A program made the position numbers and the translations under genes. A model generated the notes under the pieces. That model saw nothing but the letters and a program-made list of their open reading frames with translations, did not search any database and was not told the origin of the DNA. From contig OZ244045.1 of NCBI GenBank assembly GCA_965215295.1, positions 558,001-622,000 of the forward strand: a stretch of DNA of 64,000 nucleotides, given 5' to 3'. Source of the DNA: HK1 sp965215295. GTDB lineage: Bacteria; Pseudomonadota; Gammaproteobacteria; HK1. This document shows positions 51,803 to 60,800 of this stretch, one piece after another; position 1 is the first letter of the stretch, and each line of letters starts with the position of its first letter.

Positions 51803-53693
51803 CGCCGGTGCCGTCCGGTTCGTATGGCGCGGGCACTCCGCCGGCGAACCGCGTCCACGCGAGCCTGCGCGAGACCCTGTGATTGGCGCCCATGGCCAGT
51901 CGTCCGGTGTGTCCGTCGATGCTCGTGAGTCGATCGTCCACGAGGCGCCGCAGTCCGGTGGCGAGCCGGTATGCATCGGCGCCGAAGGCATAGAGCCGCA
52001 GGAGCATCGTGCCTCGTCCCGAGAACGCGGCTTCGAGCTGTTCCCGCAGGAGCCGATCCGAAGCGTCCGGGGCAACCAGCCAGGGCATGTCGCCGAACGC
52101 CACTCCGTCCAGGTCGCGGTCGGCGGCCGGGTCCGGCACGCCGGACCACACGTGGGAGGTGGCGTATACCGGCAGGTCCGCGCCGTGGTGGAAGGCGAGC
52201 TGCGGAATGAGTTGACGAGCGTCGGTCGGGAACCCGGCCATGAACACGAAGTCGATGTCCTGTCGGCGGCGCGGTTCGTGTCCCACCCGGTGTCCGACAA
52301 TGCGGCTGACGTCGCGTGCGCGCTCGCGGCTGCGCAGGACGCCCAGGGCCGCCGCGGCTGACGCGCCGACGTCGATTGCGGCCACGGGCAGGGTGCGATG
52401 ATCGAGCAGCACTCCCCCGAGCCGCTCCCATTCGTCCGCGAACGCACGGTGGACCCGGGCGCCCCACGGACCCTCCCGGGCGAACGTGATCGCGTTCGCG
52501 AATCCGCCGATCCATGCCTGCTCGGCAACCTGTCGCGCTTCCGCCTCGGGTATGAGAGTGAAGTGGTAGACCTCCGGGACGGACCGGCCCTGGCGGCAGG
52601 GCCGTTCGTCCTCTTCCCCGGACGACGGGGCGTCGTCAATCTCGTTCAGGGCCAAGGTGGTGACGAGCGGCGTGCCGCCGCAGGCGAGTGAAGTGACCGG
52701 GCCGCGTCGAAGCGGACCGACCACGAAGTCCGCTCCCGCTTCGACGGCCCGCGCGTAGACGATGTCGATGGCCTCGAACGACGTATCGTGGATCACGATG
52801 GCCGGGCGCCGCGCATCGGCCGCATCCGCATACCAGGCGGCCAGAAATCCATCTCGGGTGGCGGCGGCCGCTTCGGCGAAGTCGCCGTGAAAGGGCAGCA
52901 GCAGCGCAATGCGTGTCGGCTGGCGCACCGTTTCGCGGATTTCTCCGAGCATGGCCGCCACGATCTCCGCGTGTGCCGGATGGCCGGGGAAGTCCGCCTG
53001 CCACTCCTTCAACGCACGTTCGAGGGCGGTCGTCGAAGACCGGTGGTCGTCGACGATTGCCGCGAGCCGAAGCCAGCCGCCCAACGCGCCGGTCGCGAGA
53101 GGCAGCTCCCGATCCCTCCGGCCACGGTCGACGCGGGTCAGCGCATCCCATAGCGCGTTGTGGTTCGTTGCCCGCCGGGTGTCGTCGACGAGCGATGCAT
53201 CGAGCGCCACGCGCTCGTGCGCTGCATCCATGAATCGCCCCGTATCCTCGAAGGCGCGGGCCCTGAGCAGATGGAACTTCGTGCCGGAATCCGGGCCGAA
53301 GCGGCTCGCCGGAAACGCCGAAAGCAGCTCGATGGTCCGGTCCGGTGCGCCCTGGCGCAGCGCCAGATCCGCCGCCAGGAGGTTGTGTCTCGGGACCAGA
53401 TCGCCGGCGAGGGCGTGCGCGGCCAGCTCGTTCACCAGTGCGGCTGCCTGATCCGTCCGCCCGATGTCGAGGAGCAGTGCGACGGCTTTCAGCATCAGGT
53501 CCTGGGCTGCCGGGCCCCGGGTGTTGCGCGCCAGCGCGATGTACTCGTTCGCGGCTTCCGCGTAGAGGCCGTCTTCGACGAGCTCCAGTGCGGTCGTTTC
53601 GGGTGCGCTCTCGACCGGCTCGTCGTGCACCGGTGGGGCTTGGCACCCCGCAAGCACGATCATCGAAACCATGAGGAGAAGACTGGTCTTCAT
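51771..53693 (-). CDS. lpoA: penicillin-binding protein activator LpoA
   Basis: 640 residues. Lipoprotein signal with lipobox VLAGC (Cys19). N-terminal TPR-like helical domain (about 30-280), then a periplasmic-binding-protein-like C-domain (about 290-610: RIALLLPFHGDFAEAAAATRDGFLAAWY, DFVVGPLRRGPV, PLVTTLALNE, IDFVFMAGFPTDARQLIPQLAF). LpoA is an outer-membrane lipoprotein that reaches through the periplasm to activate PBP1a. ATG 53693. Overlaps yraN at its 3' end; divergent from rsmI across a 314-base region. Confidence 0.9.
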   Translation of the reverse strand: MKTSLLLMVSMIVLAGCQAPPVHDEPVESAPETTALELVEDGLYAEAANEYIALARNTRGPAAQDLMLKAVALLLDIGRTDQAAALVNELAAHALAGDLVPRHNLLAADLALRQGAPDRTIELLSAFPASRFGPDSGTKFHLLRARAFEDTGRFMDAAHERVALDASLVDDTRRATNHNALWDALTRVDRGRRDRELPLATGALGGWLRLAAIVDDHRSSTTALERALKEWQADFPGHPAHAEIVAAMLGEIRETVRQPTRIALLLPFHGDFAEAAAATRDGFLAAWYADAADARRPAIVIHDTSFEAIDIVYARAVEAGADFVVGPLRRGPVTSLACGGTPLVTTLALNEIDDAPSSGEEDERPCRQGRSVPEVYHFTLIPEAEARQVAEQAWIGGFANAITFAREGPWGARVHRAFADEWERLGGVLLDHRTLPVAAIDVGASAAAALGVLRSRERARDVSRIVGHRVGHEPRRRQDIDFVFMAGFPTDARQLIPQLAFHHGADLPVYATSHVWSGVPDPAADRDLDGVAFGDMPWLVAPDASDRLLREQLEAAFSGRGTMLLRLYAFGADAYRLATGLRRLVDDRLTSIDGHTGRLAMGANHRVSRRLAWTRFAGGVPAPYEPDGTGVEPSKPSPDR

Positions 53694-54007
53694 TGAACCG
53701 TTCGGTCCGTCCTGACGCTCTCTGCGTGGCGTCGTGGTGGATTCGGGCTGGTGGAGGCGGGCACGCGAGAATCCTGTCCGCGCCTTCGCCGCGGCCGGCG
53801 GCTCGACCGGCCGGCGCCCGCCGGTGCGTCGCGGATCGCCGACGATTCTGAAGCATTTGCCTCGACGGGGCCAACCCGGCCTCCGCGAGACCGGACCCGG
53901 GGACTCGCCCGCCACCCGAGCAGGTCGATGGACGATGTGCCGGACCGCCGCTTCCGGTCGGCTGCGCTACACTCCGCCCGGGCACTGTCGCGGCGGAGGC
54001 TCCGGAC
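53694..54007. other. divergent lpoA / rsmI intergenic region
   Basis: No gene seen. TACACT at 53968-53973 could be a -10 box for rsmI, but no good -35 hexamer precedes it at the right distance. Confidence 0.3.
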
Positions 54008-54871
54008 TTGGCGGCGCAAGAGGCGCACGGCGTGCTCTACGTAGTGGCGACCCCGATCGGGAACCTCGACGACCTGTCGGGGCGTGCGTGCGCGGTGTTG
54101 CGCGAGGTCGACACGGTGCTCGCCGAAGACACGCGGCGTACGAGGAAGCTGTTCAGCCGTTACGGTATCCCGACTCCGACCCGAGCCTTCCACGAGCACA
54201 ACGAACGCAAGGAATCCCGGCGGGTCCTCGAGCAGTTGATGTCGGGGAAGCGGTTTGCCCTGGTCAGCGATGCCGGAACGCCTCTGGTCAGCGATCCCGG
54301 ATACGTGCTGGTGCGTGAGGCGCGCTCGCATCACGTTCCGGTGTGCTGCGTGCCGGGACCGAGCGCAATCACCGCGGCGCTCAGTGTGGCCGGGCTCCCC
54401 ACCGACCGGTTCTCCTTCGAGGGATTCCTGCCGGCGAGTCGCCCGCGACGACTGCGCGCGCTCGCGGCGCTGGCGAGCGAGACGAGGACGATGGTGTTCT
54501 ACGAGGCCCCGCATCGCATCGTCGACACCCTGGCAGATCTCCGTGCCGCGTTCGGAGACGATCGCGAAGCGGCAATCGCTCGCGAGCTCTCCAAGCGGTT
54601 CGAGTCGGTCTTTGCCGGGCGTCTCGACCATCTGCTGGCTCGAGCCCGGGACGGTCGAATCCCGGCCCGGGGCGAGATCGTGGTGGTGGTGCGCGGGAGT
54701 GCGCCCGTGACGGCCGATGGAGACACGACGGATGCAATGCTGCGGGCGATGCTCGACGAAGGGGTCGCGGTGAGGCGGATGGTGGCCGTGGCGGCGCGGT
54801 TGACCGGACGGCCCCGGAACGCGCTGTATCGCCGTGCACTGGAGCTGACCGCCGCGCACCCGCGTGAATGA
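54008..54871 (+). CDS. rsmI: 16S rRNA 2'-O-methyltransferase RsmI
   Basis: 287 residues. SAM-dependent methyltransferase for C1402 of 16S rRNA, of the tetrapyrrole-methylase fold: GVLYVVATPIGNLDDLSGRA, LAEDTRRTRKLFSRYGI, FALVSDAGTPLVSDPGY, VPGPSAITAALSVAGLPTDRFSFEGFLP and FYEAPHRIVDTL. The start appears to be TTG at 54008, seven codons before the conserved strand. A long hairpin lies 135 bases after the stop. Confidence 0.93.
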   Translation: MAAQEAHGVLYVVATPIGNLDDLSGRACAVLREVDTVLAEDTRRTRKLFSRYGIPTPTRAFHEHNERKESRRVLEQLMSGKRFALVSDAGTPLVSDPGYVLVREARSHHVPVCCVPGPSAITAALSVAGLPTDRFSFEGFLPASRPRRLRALAALASETRTMVFYEAPHRIVDTLADLRAAFGDDREAAIARELSKRFESVFAGRLDHLLARARDGRIPARGEIVVVVRGSAPVTADGDTTDAMLRAMLDEGVAVRRMVAVAARLTGRPRNALYRRALELTAAHPRE

Positions 54872-55349
54872 CCCCGTGGCCAAGCCGGAAAAGATGGCCG
54901 CCGGGTTGGTACCCGCCACGCAGGAATGACTTGTCCGGGTCCACGATGGACATGTCGGGCAGGCTGACATCCGCGCCCGCGTGAATGACGGCAGGGGTTC
55001 CGGAACGTCCGCTCCGCGGCGTTCGTCGCCGCGGAGCGGACGATTTCCGGCTGCACTCCGCTCCATGGAGCCCGACGCCGGATTTCCTGGCGGGTCGAGT
55101 GTCGCGGGCATCCGCCCGCGGCCCGATCGCCAACGGACCCGGTCCTGGCGAGAGCCGTCCGTCGAATGCGTGGCGGTACACACACTCGACGGCGAGGTAG
55201 GTTTCAACGGAAGATCCGCACGGTCCGGCCGATGCATCCACTCGCAACACGACCTTGAACGGCGCCGCGAACGGATCGTCCGCCGGGAGAGGGAAACCGT
55301 GGGGCCCGCTGCGTGGCGCCGTGACCAGCCAACAGGTGAGGAGCATGAA
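54872..55349. other. gap with duplicated short motif
   Basis: Contains two copies of a CCCGCGTGAATGAC-type sequence about 117 bases apart (near 54858 and 54976), a related CGCAGGAATGAC between them, and a strong hairpin. No gene recognised. Confidence 0.4.
55006..55046. terminator. 16-bp perfect hairpin
   Basis: CGTCCGCTCCGCGGCG (55006-55021) is exactly complementary to 55027-55042, loop TTCGT, followed by ATTT. Likely transcription end downstream of rsmI. Confidence 0.6.
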
Positions 55350-56939
55350 ATGAGACATCCGAAGATCGCTTTGCCGCAGGGCTTGGCCGCCCGCGGACTG
55401 TCCCGCCGGGAGTTCATGCGCGCAGCGGGCGCCGCCGGTCTCACGGCCGCCATGGCGAGTTCCCTGTGGTCGCAGGCGCAGGCCGCGATTCCGAAGAAGG
55501 GGGGCACGCTGCGCCTCGGCGCCGACGGAGGCGCGACGACCGACACCCTGGACCCGCTCCAGGCGCTGGGGGTCGACCACACCGCGAGCGCATCGTTCGC
55601 GACCTACGACACGCTGACCGAGATCGACCATGACGGCAATCCGCAGCCGAGCTTGGCGGAGAGCTGGGAAGGCAACGCCGACGGTACGTGGGCGATCCGA
55701 CTGCGCCGGGGGGTGGAGTTTCACGACGGCAAGGCGCTGACCGCCGCCGACGTGGTCTGGTCGCTGAACCAGCACCGGGGCGACGCCAGCAAGAACGCCG
55801 AGGCCCGTCAGATCGTGGGCAACATGGAGGAGCTTCGCGCCGACGGTCCGGACACCGTGGTCATCAGGCAGGCGGAGGTGAACTTCGACCTCCCGTCCCA
55901 CCTGTCCTCGTTCGGCCTGCTGATCGGCAAGGAGGGAACCGAGAACTGGGACGACGGCATCGGCACCGGTCCCTACAGACTGGAGACATGGGATCCGGGC
56001 GTGCGCTACGTCGGGCGCAAGTTCGAGAACTTCTACCGCGACGACCAGGGGCATTTCGAAGTCGTCGAGTCGCTCAACGTGGCGGACGCGGCGGCCCGCG
56101 CCTCCGCGCTGCTCTCGGGCTCGCTCGACGTCATCGGCTCCCCTGACGTCAACACCGCAACGCGGCTTGCCGGCGCGGCGGGCTTCGATCTGGTCCAGGT
56201 GTCGGGGACCCAGCACTACACCACCGACATGCGCACCGACACCGGACCGCTCGCCGATCCGAACGTCCGCAACGCCGTCAAGTGGGGTGTCAGGCGCCAG
56301 GAGATCGTGGACAAGGTGCTCGGCGGCTTCGCCACCGTCGGCAACGACCTGCCGCTGGCGCGCAACCAGAAGTTCTACAACGACGAGTTGCCGCAGCGCG
56401 AGTTCGATGCGGACAAGGCGAGGTGGTATCTGAAGCAGGCCGGGCTCGATGGCATCGAGCTCACCTTCCACACCTCCGACGGTGCATTTGCAGGTGCAGT
56501 GGACATGGGTGTGCTGATGCAGCAGAGCCTCGCCGAAGCCGGCATCGACATGACCGTCAAGCGCGAGCCCGCGGACGGCTACTGGTCGGAGGTCTGGATG
56601 ACCGACCCGTGGGTCGCCTCGTACTACAACGGCCGCCCGACCGCGGACTGGATGCTGACCTCGCAGTACAGCTCCGGCTCGAAGTGGGACGCGACCTATT
56701 TCAGGAACGCCGAGTTCGACGCGCTTCTGTCCCGGGCCCGCAGCGCGGCCGACGATGCGAAGCGGCGCGAGCTCTACTTCGAAGCGCAACGCATGCTGTG
56801 GGAAGACGGCGGCGTGCTGGTGGCCGCCTTCGTCAACATCCTGATCGCCGCGAGCGACCGGATGGGACACGGCGGGGTCGGTGTCAGCCGACGGCTCGAC
56901 GACGCCCGCCTTGCGCGGCGTTGGTGGTTCGAAGCCTGA
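55350..56939 (+). CDS. Tat-exported family 5 extracellular solute-binding protein
   Basis: 529 residues. Twin-arginine signal LSRREFMRAAGAAGLT with an SQAQA-A cleavage region, so exported folded. The mature part is a peptide/opine/nickel-type (family 5) ABC binding protein: DTLDPLQALGVDH, LAESWEGNADGTWAIRLRRGVEFHDGKALTAADVVWSL, IGTGPYRLETWDPG and AVKWGVRRQEIVDKVLGG. GAGGAG stands 8 bases before the ATG 55350. No permease or ATPase genes follow; instead comes a CocE/NonD hydrolase, so the binding protein is separated from its transporter. Ligand unknown. Confidence 0.9.
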   Translation: MRHPKIALPQGLAARGLSRREFMRAAGAAGLTAAMASSLWSQAQAAIPKKGGTLRLGADGGATTDTLDPLQALGVDHTASASFATYDTLTEIDHDGNPQPSLAESWEGNADGTWAIRLRRGVEFHDGKALTAADVVWSLNQHRGDASKNAEARQIVGNMEELRADGPDTVVIRQAEVNFDLPSHLSSFGLLIGKEGTENWDDGIGTGPYRLETWDPGVRYVGRKFENFYRDDQGHFEVVESLNVADAAARASALLSGSLDVIGSPDVNTATRLAGAAGFDLVQVSGTQHYTTDMRTDTGPLADPNVRNAVKWGVRRQEIVDKVLGGFATVGNDLPLARNQKFYNDELPQREFDADKARWYLKQAGLDGIELTFHTSDGAFAGAVDMGVLMQQSLAEAGIDMTVKREPADGYWSEVWMTDPWVASYYNGRPTADWMLTSQYSSGSKWDATYFRNAEFDALLSRARSAADDAKRRELYFEAQRMLWEDGGVLVAAFVNILIAASDRMGHGGVGVSRRLDDARLARRWWFEA

Positions 56940-56949
56940 GCGCACGTCC

Positions 56950-56976
56950 GGGCACGGCCGCCCCCCGGCCGTGCCC
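56950..56976 (+). terminator. hairpin between binding protein and hydrolase genes
   Basis: GGGCACGGCCG (56950-56960) pairs with CGGCCGTGCCC (56966-56976) over a C5 loop, ten bases after the stop; no T-run. Confidence 0.45.
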
Positions 56977-56991
56977 GCTTCCCCTGCGAAC

Positions 56992-59013
56992 ATGCCCGTC
57001 GAGGAATCGGCAGACCGTTCGGCAGGAGTACCGCGCGCGGTCGAGGTCGTCGAGCACGCGTGGGTCCCGATGCCGGACGGCGTCCGGCTGGCGGCACGAC
57101 TGTGGATCCCGTCGGGAGCGCGGGCCGCGCCGGTGCCGGCGATCTTCGAGTCCATCCCCTACCGCAAGGCGGACATGGTGCGCGCGCGCGACGAGCGAAA
57201 CCATCCCTTCTTCGCGGCGCACGGTTACGCCTGCGCGCGGGTCGACATGCGGGGCTCGGGCGACAGCGAAGGCCACATGCCCGACATGTACACGGAGGAC
57301 GAGCTGTCGGACGCGAGAGCGGTGATCGAATGGCTCGCGGCGCAGCCCTGGTGCGACGGGCGCGTAGGCATGTTCGGCACCTCCTGGGGCGGCACCGCGA
57401 GCCTGCAGGCCAGCGTGGACGCCCCCGAGGCGCTCGCGGCCGTGATCGCGGTCTGCGCGACGCATGACCGGTACGAGGACGACATCCACCACAAGGGCGG
57501 CTGCCTCCTCACCGACACGTTCGAGTGGGGGGCGACGCTGCCCGCGATTCTCGGCCTGCCGCCGACGCACAACGTCGGCGCAGACTGGCGCGAGCGGTGG
57601 GAGGCGCGGCTCCGTTCGCTCGCGTTCCCCCTGGAACACTGGGTACGCGAAGAAGCGCGCGGAGCCTGGTGGCGGCGGGGGTCGGTGATCCACGAGCCCG
57701 AGCGACTCTCATGCCCCATCCTCGCCGTGGGGGGCTGGTCCGACGGCTACTCCAGCTCGGTGATGTCGCTGGTCGGCGTCCGGCCCGACCTGGTCTGGGG
57801 CGTCGTCGGACCCTGGGGACATCACTATCCCGATCACGGCCACCCCGGTCCCGCGATCGGTTTTCAGCAACTCGCGCTCGATTGGTGGAATCACTGGCTG
57901 CGCCGCACCGCGCCGGGAGACATCGCCTGGCCCCGGCTGCAGGTCTGGCTCAGGGAGTTCGATCCACCCGGCGATGTAGTCGAGACCCGCAACGGCCGAT
58001 GGATCGAAGCCGGCCCGCCGGAGGAAAGCACGCATCCGCAGGGGTGGCACCTTGCGCAAGGGACACTTCGGGAGGGAGTCGGGACGGGCGACGCCGGCCG
58101 GGACGTGCCTGACGACCTTCGGATCGGTCGCGCCTCGGGCGATACCGGGTACTTCGGGCGATACGGCGGGCTGCCGCTCGACCAGAGAGAGGACGATGCG
58201 CGGTCTCTGTGCTTCGACAGTCCCCCGCTTGGCGAGGACTGCCTGCTCTTCGGCAAGGCCGAGGCGCTGCTGGTCGTTTCCTGCGGCACGCCGTCGAGCC
58301 AGCTTTCGCTTCGACTGAACGACGTGGCTCCCGACGGGACGTCGGCACGCGTCGCGCTCGCGATGCGAAACCTCCACCTCGACGACATGCTGGACGCGCC
58401 CGATGCGCTGCCGAGACCCGGACCGCGAAGCGTTCGCATCGGCTTCCCCCCCACGGCCTACCGGTTCCGAGCCGGCCACCGCATCAGACTCGCCATCGGC
58501 TCGTCCTGCTGGCCGATGGTCTGGCCTTCGCCGACCGCTGCCTCCATCCGGATCGAGGGTGGGCAGCTCCTGCTTCCGCGCCTTGCGGAACGGCCCCGGG
58601 ACCTTTCGAGGCCACTGCCTTCGCCCGTGGACCTCCCGGCGACCAGAAGCTGGGAGGTCATCGAGATGCCGCGTCTCGAGAGGTGCTCCCGCGACCTCGA
58701 CGACGGGACGCTCTTCTCCGGCTGGCACCAGCCGTACAACGCGCTCCGTTATCGAGACACCGGTGTGACCTTCGGGCATGAGACCCGGGCGGAACACCGG
58801 CTTCACCCCGACGATCCCCTGTCCGCGCGGAGCACGTTCGACCACCGCATCACATGCGAGCGGCCCGACGGCACGGCACTGGTCGGCTGCCGGGTCACCG
58901 CGAGCTCCACCGAGACGCGGTTCAGGCTGGAGGGTCGCCTGACGGCGGTGTGGGAGGGCGAGCTGGTGAGCGAGCGCCGTTGGGACATCTCGCTCGAGCG
59001 CCGGTATTCGTAG
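56992..59013 (+). CDS. CocE/NonD-family serine hydrolase
   Basis: 673 residues. Alpha/beta hydrolase N-domain: VPMPDGVRLAARLWIP, nucleophile in GMFGTSWGGTASLQ (Ser131), DGYSSSV (likely acid) and GPWGHHYPDHG (likely His); a C-terminal jelly-roll X-Pro dipeptidyl-peptidase-type domain (about 400-670) follows. Related enzymes cleave esters (cocaine esterase) or are acylases/X-Pro peptidases. ATG 56992 begins the conserved part; the frame is open to 56881. It lies 52 bases after the Tat-exported binding protein gene, beyond a hairpin, suggesting that a bound amide/ester/peptide may be its substrate; that link is inference. Confidence 0.9.
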   Translation: MPVEESADRSAGVPRAVEVVEHAWVPMPDGVRLAARLWIPSGARAAPVPAIFESIPYRKADMVRARDERNHPFFAAHGYACARVDMRGSGDSEGHMPDMYTEDELSDARAVIEWLAAQPWCDGRVGMFGTSWGGTASLQASVDAPEALAAVIAVCATHDRYEDDIHHKGGCLLTDTFEWGATLPAILGLPPTHNVGADWRERWEARLRSLAFPLEHWVREEARGAWWRRGSVIHEPERLSCPILAVGGWSDGYSSSVMSLVGVRPDLVWGVVGPWGHHYPDHGHPGPAIGFQQLALDWWNHWLRRTAPGDIAWPRLQVWLREFDPPGDVVETRNGRWIEAGPPEESTHPQGWHLAQGTLREGVGTGDAGRDVPDDLRIGRASGDTGYFGRYGGLPLDQREDDARSLCFDSPPLGEDCLLFGKAEALLVVSCGTPSSQLSLRLNDVAPDGTSARVALAMRNLHLDDMLDAPDALPRPGPRSVRIGFPPTAYRFRAGHRIRLAIGSSCWPMVWPSPTAASIRIEGGQLLLPRLAERPRDLSRPLPSPVDLPATRSWEVIEMPRLERCSRDLDDGTLFSGWHQPYNALRYRDTGVTFGHETRAEHRLHPDDPLSARSTFDHRITCERPDGTALVGCRVTASSTETRFRLEGRLTAVWEGELVSERRWDISLERRYS

Positions 59014-59040
59014 ACCGCAGACCGTAGACCGTAGACCGGA
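59011..59040. repeat. 9-bp short tandem repeat
   Basis: GTAGACC(G)-type 9-base units in a row over the hydrolase stop codon and just after it. Confidence 0.6.
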
Positions 59041-59357
59041 GCGACCGACGTGCTCCCCGCGACCCGGAAACGAAGCACCATTTCCCGGCGACACGATCAT
59101 GCCTTTCGTGAGGCGGAACGTGCCGTATCGCCGCGCACCGGCTCTGACCGCGACCCGCACGTGCGAGTGACCGGCAAGCCGCCGGCTGCCGTCCCCCGCG
59201 CCTTTCCGCACGGAGGGTCGGCGACTCCCGTTCGCCTCCCGGAGACGGGAATGCCGTGGCGCGCAATCGAACATCGGCATCCCCGATGGCGTCCGGGAAT
59301 CGCGCCAGCGGATCCCGGATTGACGGGACTTTGTGGCCGAAAGTGTTGCCGATGTCT
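59041..59357. other. gap upstream of rnpB
   Basis: No gene, repeat or hairpin that I can name; ends in the proposed rnpB promoter. Confidence 0.4.
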
Positions 59358-59385
59358 TGAAACACGGAGTTCCGATGTCACACTG
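59358..59385 (+). promoter_or_regulatory. candidate rnpB promoter
   Basis: TTGAAA (59358-59363), 16 bases, CACACT (59380-59385). The expected transcription start about seven bases on coincides with the predicted 5' end of RNase P RNA. Confidence 0.45.
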
Positions 59386-59392
59386 TGTCCGG

Positions 59393-59785
59393 CGGGAGTC
59401 GACCGGGCAGTCGCCGCGTCAACGCGATGCGGAGGAAAGTCCGGGCTCCGCAGGGCAGGGTGCCAGGTAACGCCTGGGGGGCGCGAGCCTACGGAAAGTG
59501 CCACAGAAAACAGACCGCCTCGATGCCGTGCGAGAGCGCGGCAGGTGTCCGCAAGGACATGAGGTAAGGGTGAAAAGGTGCGGCAAGAGCGCACCGCGCC
59601 GGTGGCAACACCGGTGGCAGGGTAAACCCCACCCGGAGCAAGACCAAATAGGGGAGCATGCCGCCCGACGGCGGCGAGGCGTGGCCCGCGCCGCTCCCGG
59701 GTAGGTCGCTACAGGCGTGCGGTGACGTGCGTCGCAGATGAATGGCTGCCTTCGACAGAACCCGGCTTACAGGTCGGCTCCCGCT
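59393..59785 (+). ncRNA. rnpB: RNase P RNA, bacterial class A
   Basis: Clear match to the gammaproteobacterial RNA: AGGAAAGTCCGGGCTCC (P4 5' strand, near 59434-59450), GGGCAGGGTGCCAGGTAACGCCTGGGGGG, AGGTAAGGGTGAAAAGGTGCGG, TAAACCCCACCCGGAGCAAGACCAAATAGGGG and ACAGAACCCGGCTTA (P4 3' strand). P1 forms between GGGAGTCGACC (59395) and GGTCGGCTCCC (59772-59782). The P3 arm is very short compared with E. coli, just CGCGT-CA-ACGCG. Ends are set by the P1 helix, to within a few bases. It cleaves tRNA 5' leaders with RnpA. Located upstream of mraZ as in many gammaproteobacteria. Confidence 0.96.
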
Positions 59786-59922
59786 TCATCCCCGTTGATC
59801 CTTCCGCGCCCGCGGGCTCCGTCCGCGCGGCGCTTTCGCAGGCCGGCCAGACCCCGCCGACGGACCTCTCGCTTTCAGGGTGGGATTGGAGGCTTGTTTT
59901 TTGTTGAAATTCTGATAACGAA

Positions 59923-59947
59923 TGGGCTAGAGTGGAGCGAAGTGGGG
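59923..59947 (+). promoter_or_regulatory. MraZ operator: three TGGGN-type direct repeats
   Basis: TGGGC (59923), TGGAG (59933) and TGGGG (59943) lie at exact 10-base steps with 5-base spacers, the arrangement known to bind E. coli MraZ, and end 21 bases before the mraZ start codon. An A/T-rich stretch at 59894-59920 just upstream is the likely promoter. Implies autoregulation of the division cluster. Confidence 0.7.
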
Positions 59948-59968
59948 ATTCCGGCTGTGGGGATTGCG

Positions 59969-60457
59969 GTGTTCCGTGGCAGCTACCAGTTGAACATGGA
60001 CGGCAAGGGCAGGCTCGCGGTGCCGAAGAAGTACCGCGACTCCCTTGAGGCGGGATCCGGCTTGAAGATGGTGATCACCACGGGCGAGTACGAACACTGC
60101 CTCGTGGTGTACCCCCTCCCGGAATGGCAACGCATCGAGGAAAGGCTGCGCCGGCAACCCGATCTGCAGCCGGAGGCCGACGATGAGGCAAGAGCGAGGG
60201 CGGAATGGGCGTGCCGTCTCGTCATCGGCAACGCCACCGAATGCGACATCGATTCGCATGGCCGCCTGCTGATCCCGCCGCTGCTGCGCGAGCATGCCGC
60301 TCTCGAGAAGCAGGTGCGGATGGTCGGCCAGACCGAGAAGTTCGAGTTGTGGGACGAATCGAAATGGACCATGCGCAGCGCTGAAGAGTTCGCTCGGAAC
60401 AAGGACAGGATTCGCCAGGCGAGGAGCAGCCGGTCCGGTCCGGCGGTGTCCTCGTGA
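59969..60457 (+). CDS. mraZ: transcriptional regulator MraZ
   Basis: 162 residues with two SpoVT-AbrB-like DNA-binding units: VFRGSYQLNMDGKGRLAVPKKYRD and GNATECDIDSHGRLLIPPLLREH, plus LVVYPLPEWQRIEERL and TEKFELWDE. MraZ represses its own operon in E. coli. The GTG at 59969 corresponds to the universal MFRG start; GGGG lies upstream. First gene of the dcw cluster, but unusually separated from rsmH by 343 bases. Confidence 0.94.
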   Translation: MFRGSYQLNMDGKGRLAVPKKYRDSLEAGSGLKMVITTGEYEHCLVVYPLPEWQRIEERLRRQPDLQPEADDEARARAEWACRLVIGNATECDIDSHGRLLIPPLLREHAALEKQVRMVGQTEKFELWDESKWTMRSAEEFARNKDRIRQARSSRSGPAVSS

Positions 60458-60800
60458 GCCGGTCGACGGAGGCGTTTCGCTCACTGAGCTTCTGACCCTG
60501 GAGCGCTGCATCGACTGCCGATGCGCTGCAGGCGTCCGGACCTGGGCATGTCCTCCTTCCGGGGGAGGGACCGGGATGGTGACGCGCGAGATGAAGATCG
60601 GGCACTCGGAGTCGCCACGACGTGATGCGTCCGGGTGCGCCGGTCACCAGGCCGGGACGGAGCCGGCGACCCGGACGAACGAGCATGTCGGGGGCCTCCG
60701 CGGGCCGGGGAACCCGGCCCATGGCCCGGTTCTCCGGCGGTGTGGCCGTCAGGGTTCCGCCGCCGTGGTCCGCCGGCGATCCGAATGGAATTCGCGCGAC
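60458..60800. other. long mraZ-rsmH gap
   Basis: 343 bases with no recognised gene. Frames across it are open but lack homology. It may contain a secondary promoter for rsmH-ftsL-ftsI. Confidence 0.4.

Noticed and set aside
53690..55582. 630-codon minus-strand frame
   Set aside because: Spans rsmI antisense and the following gap; no start signal or motif.
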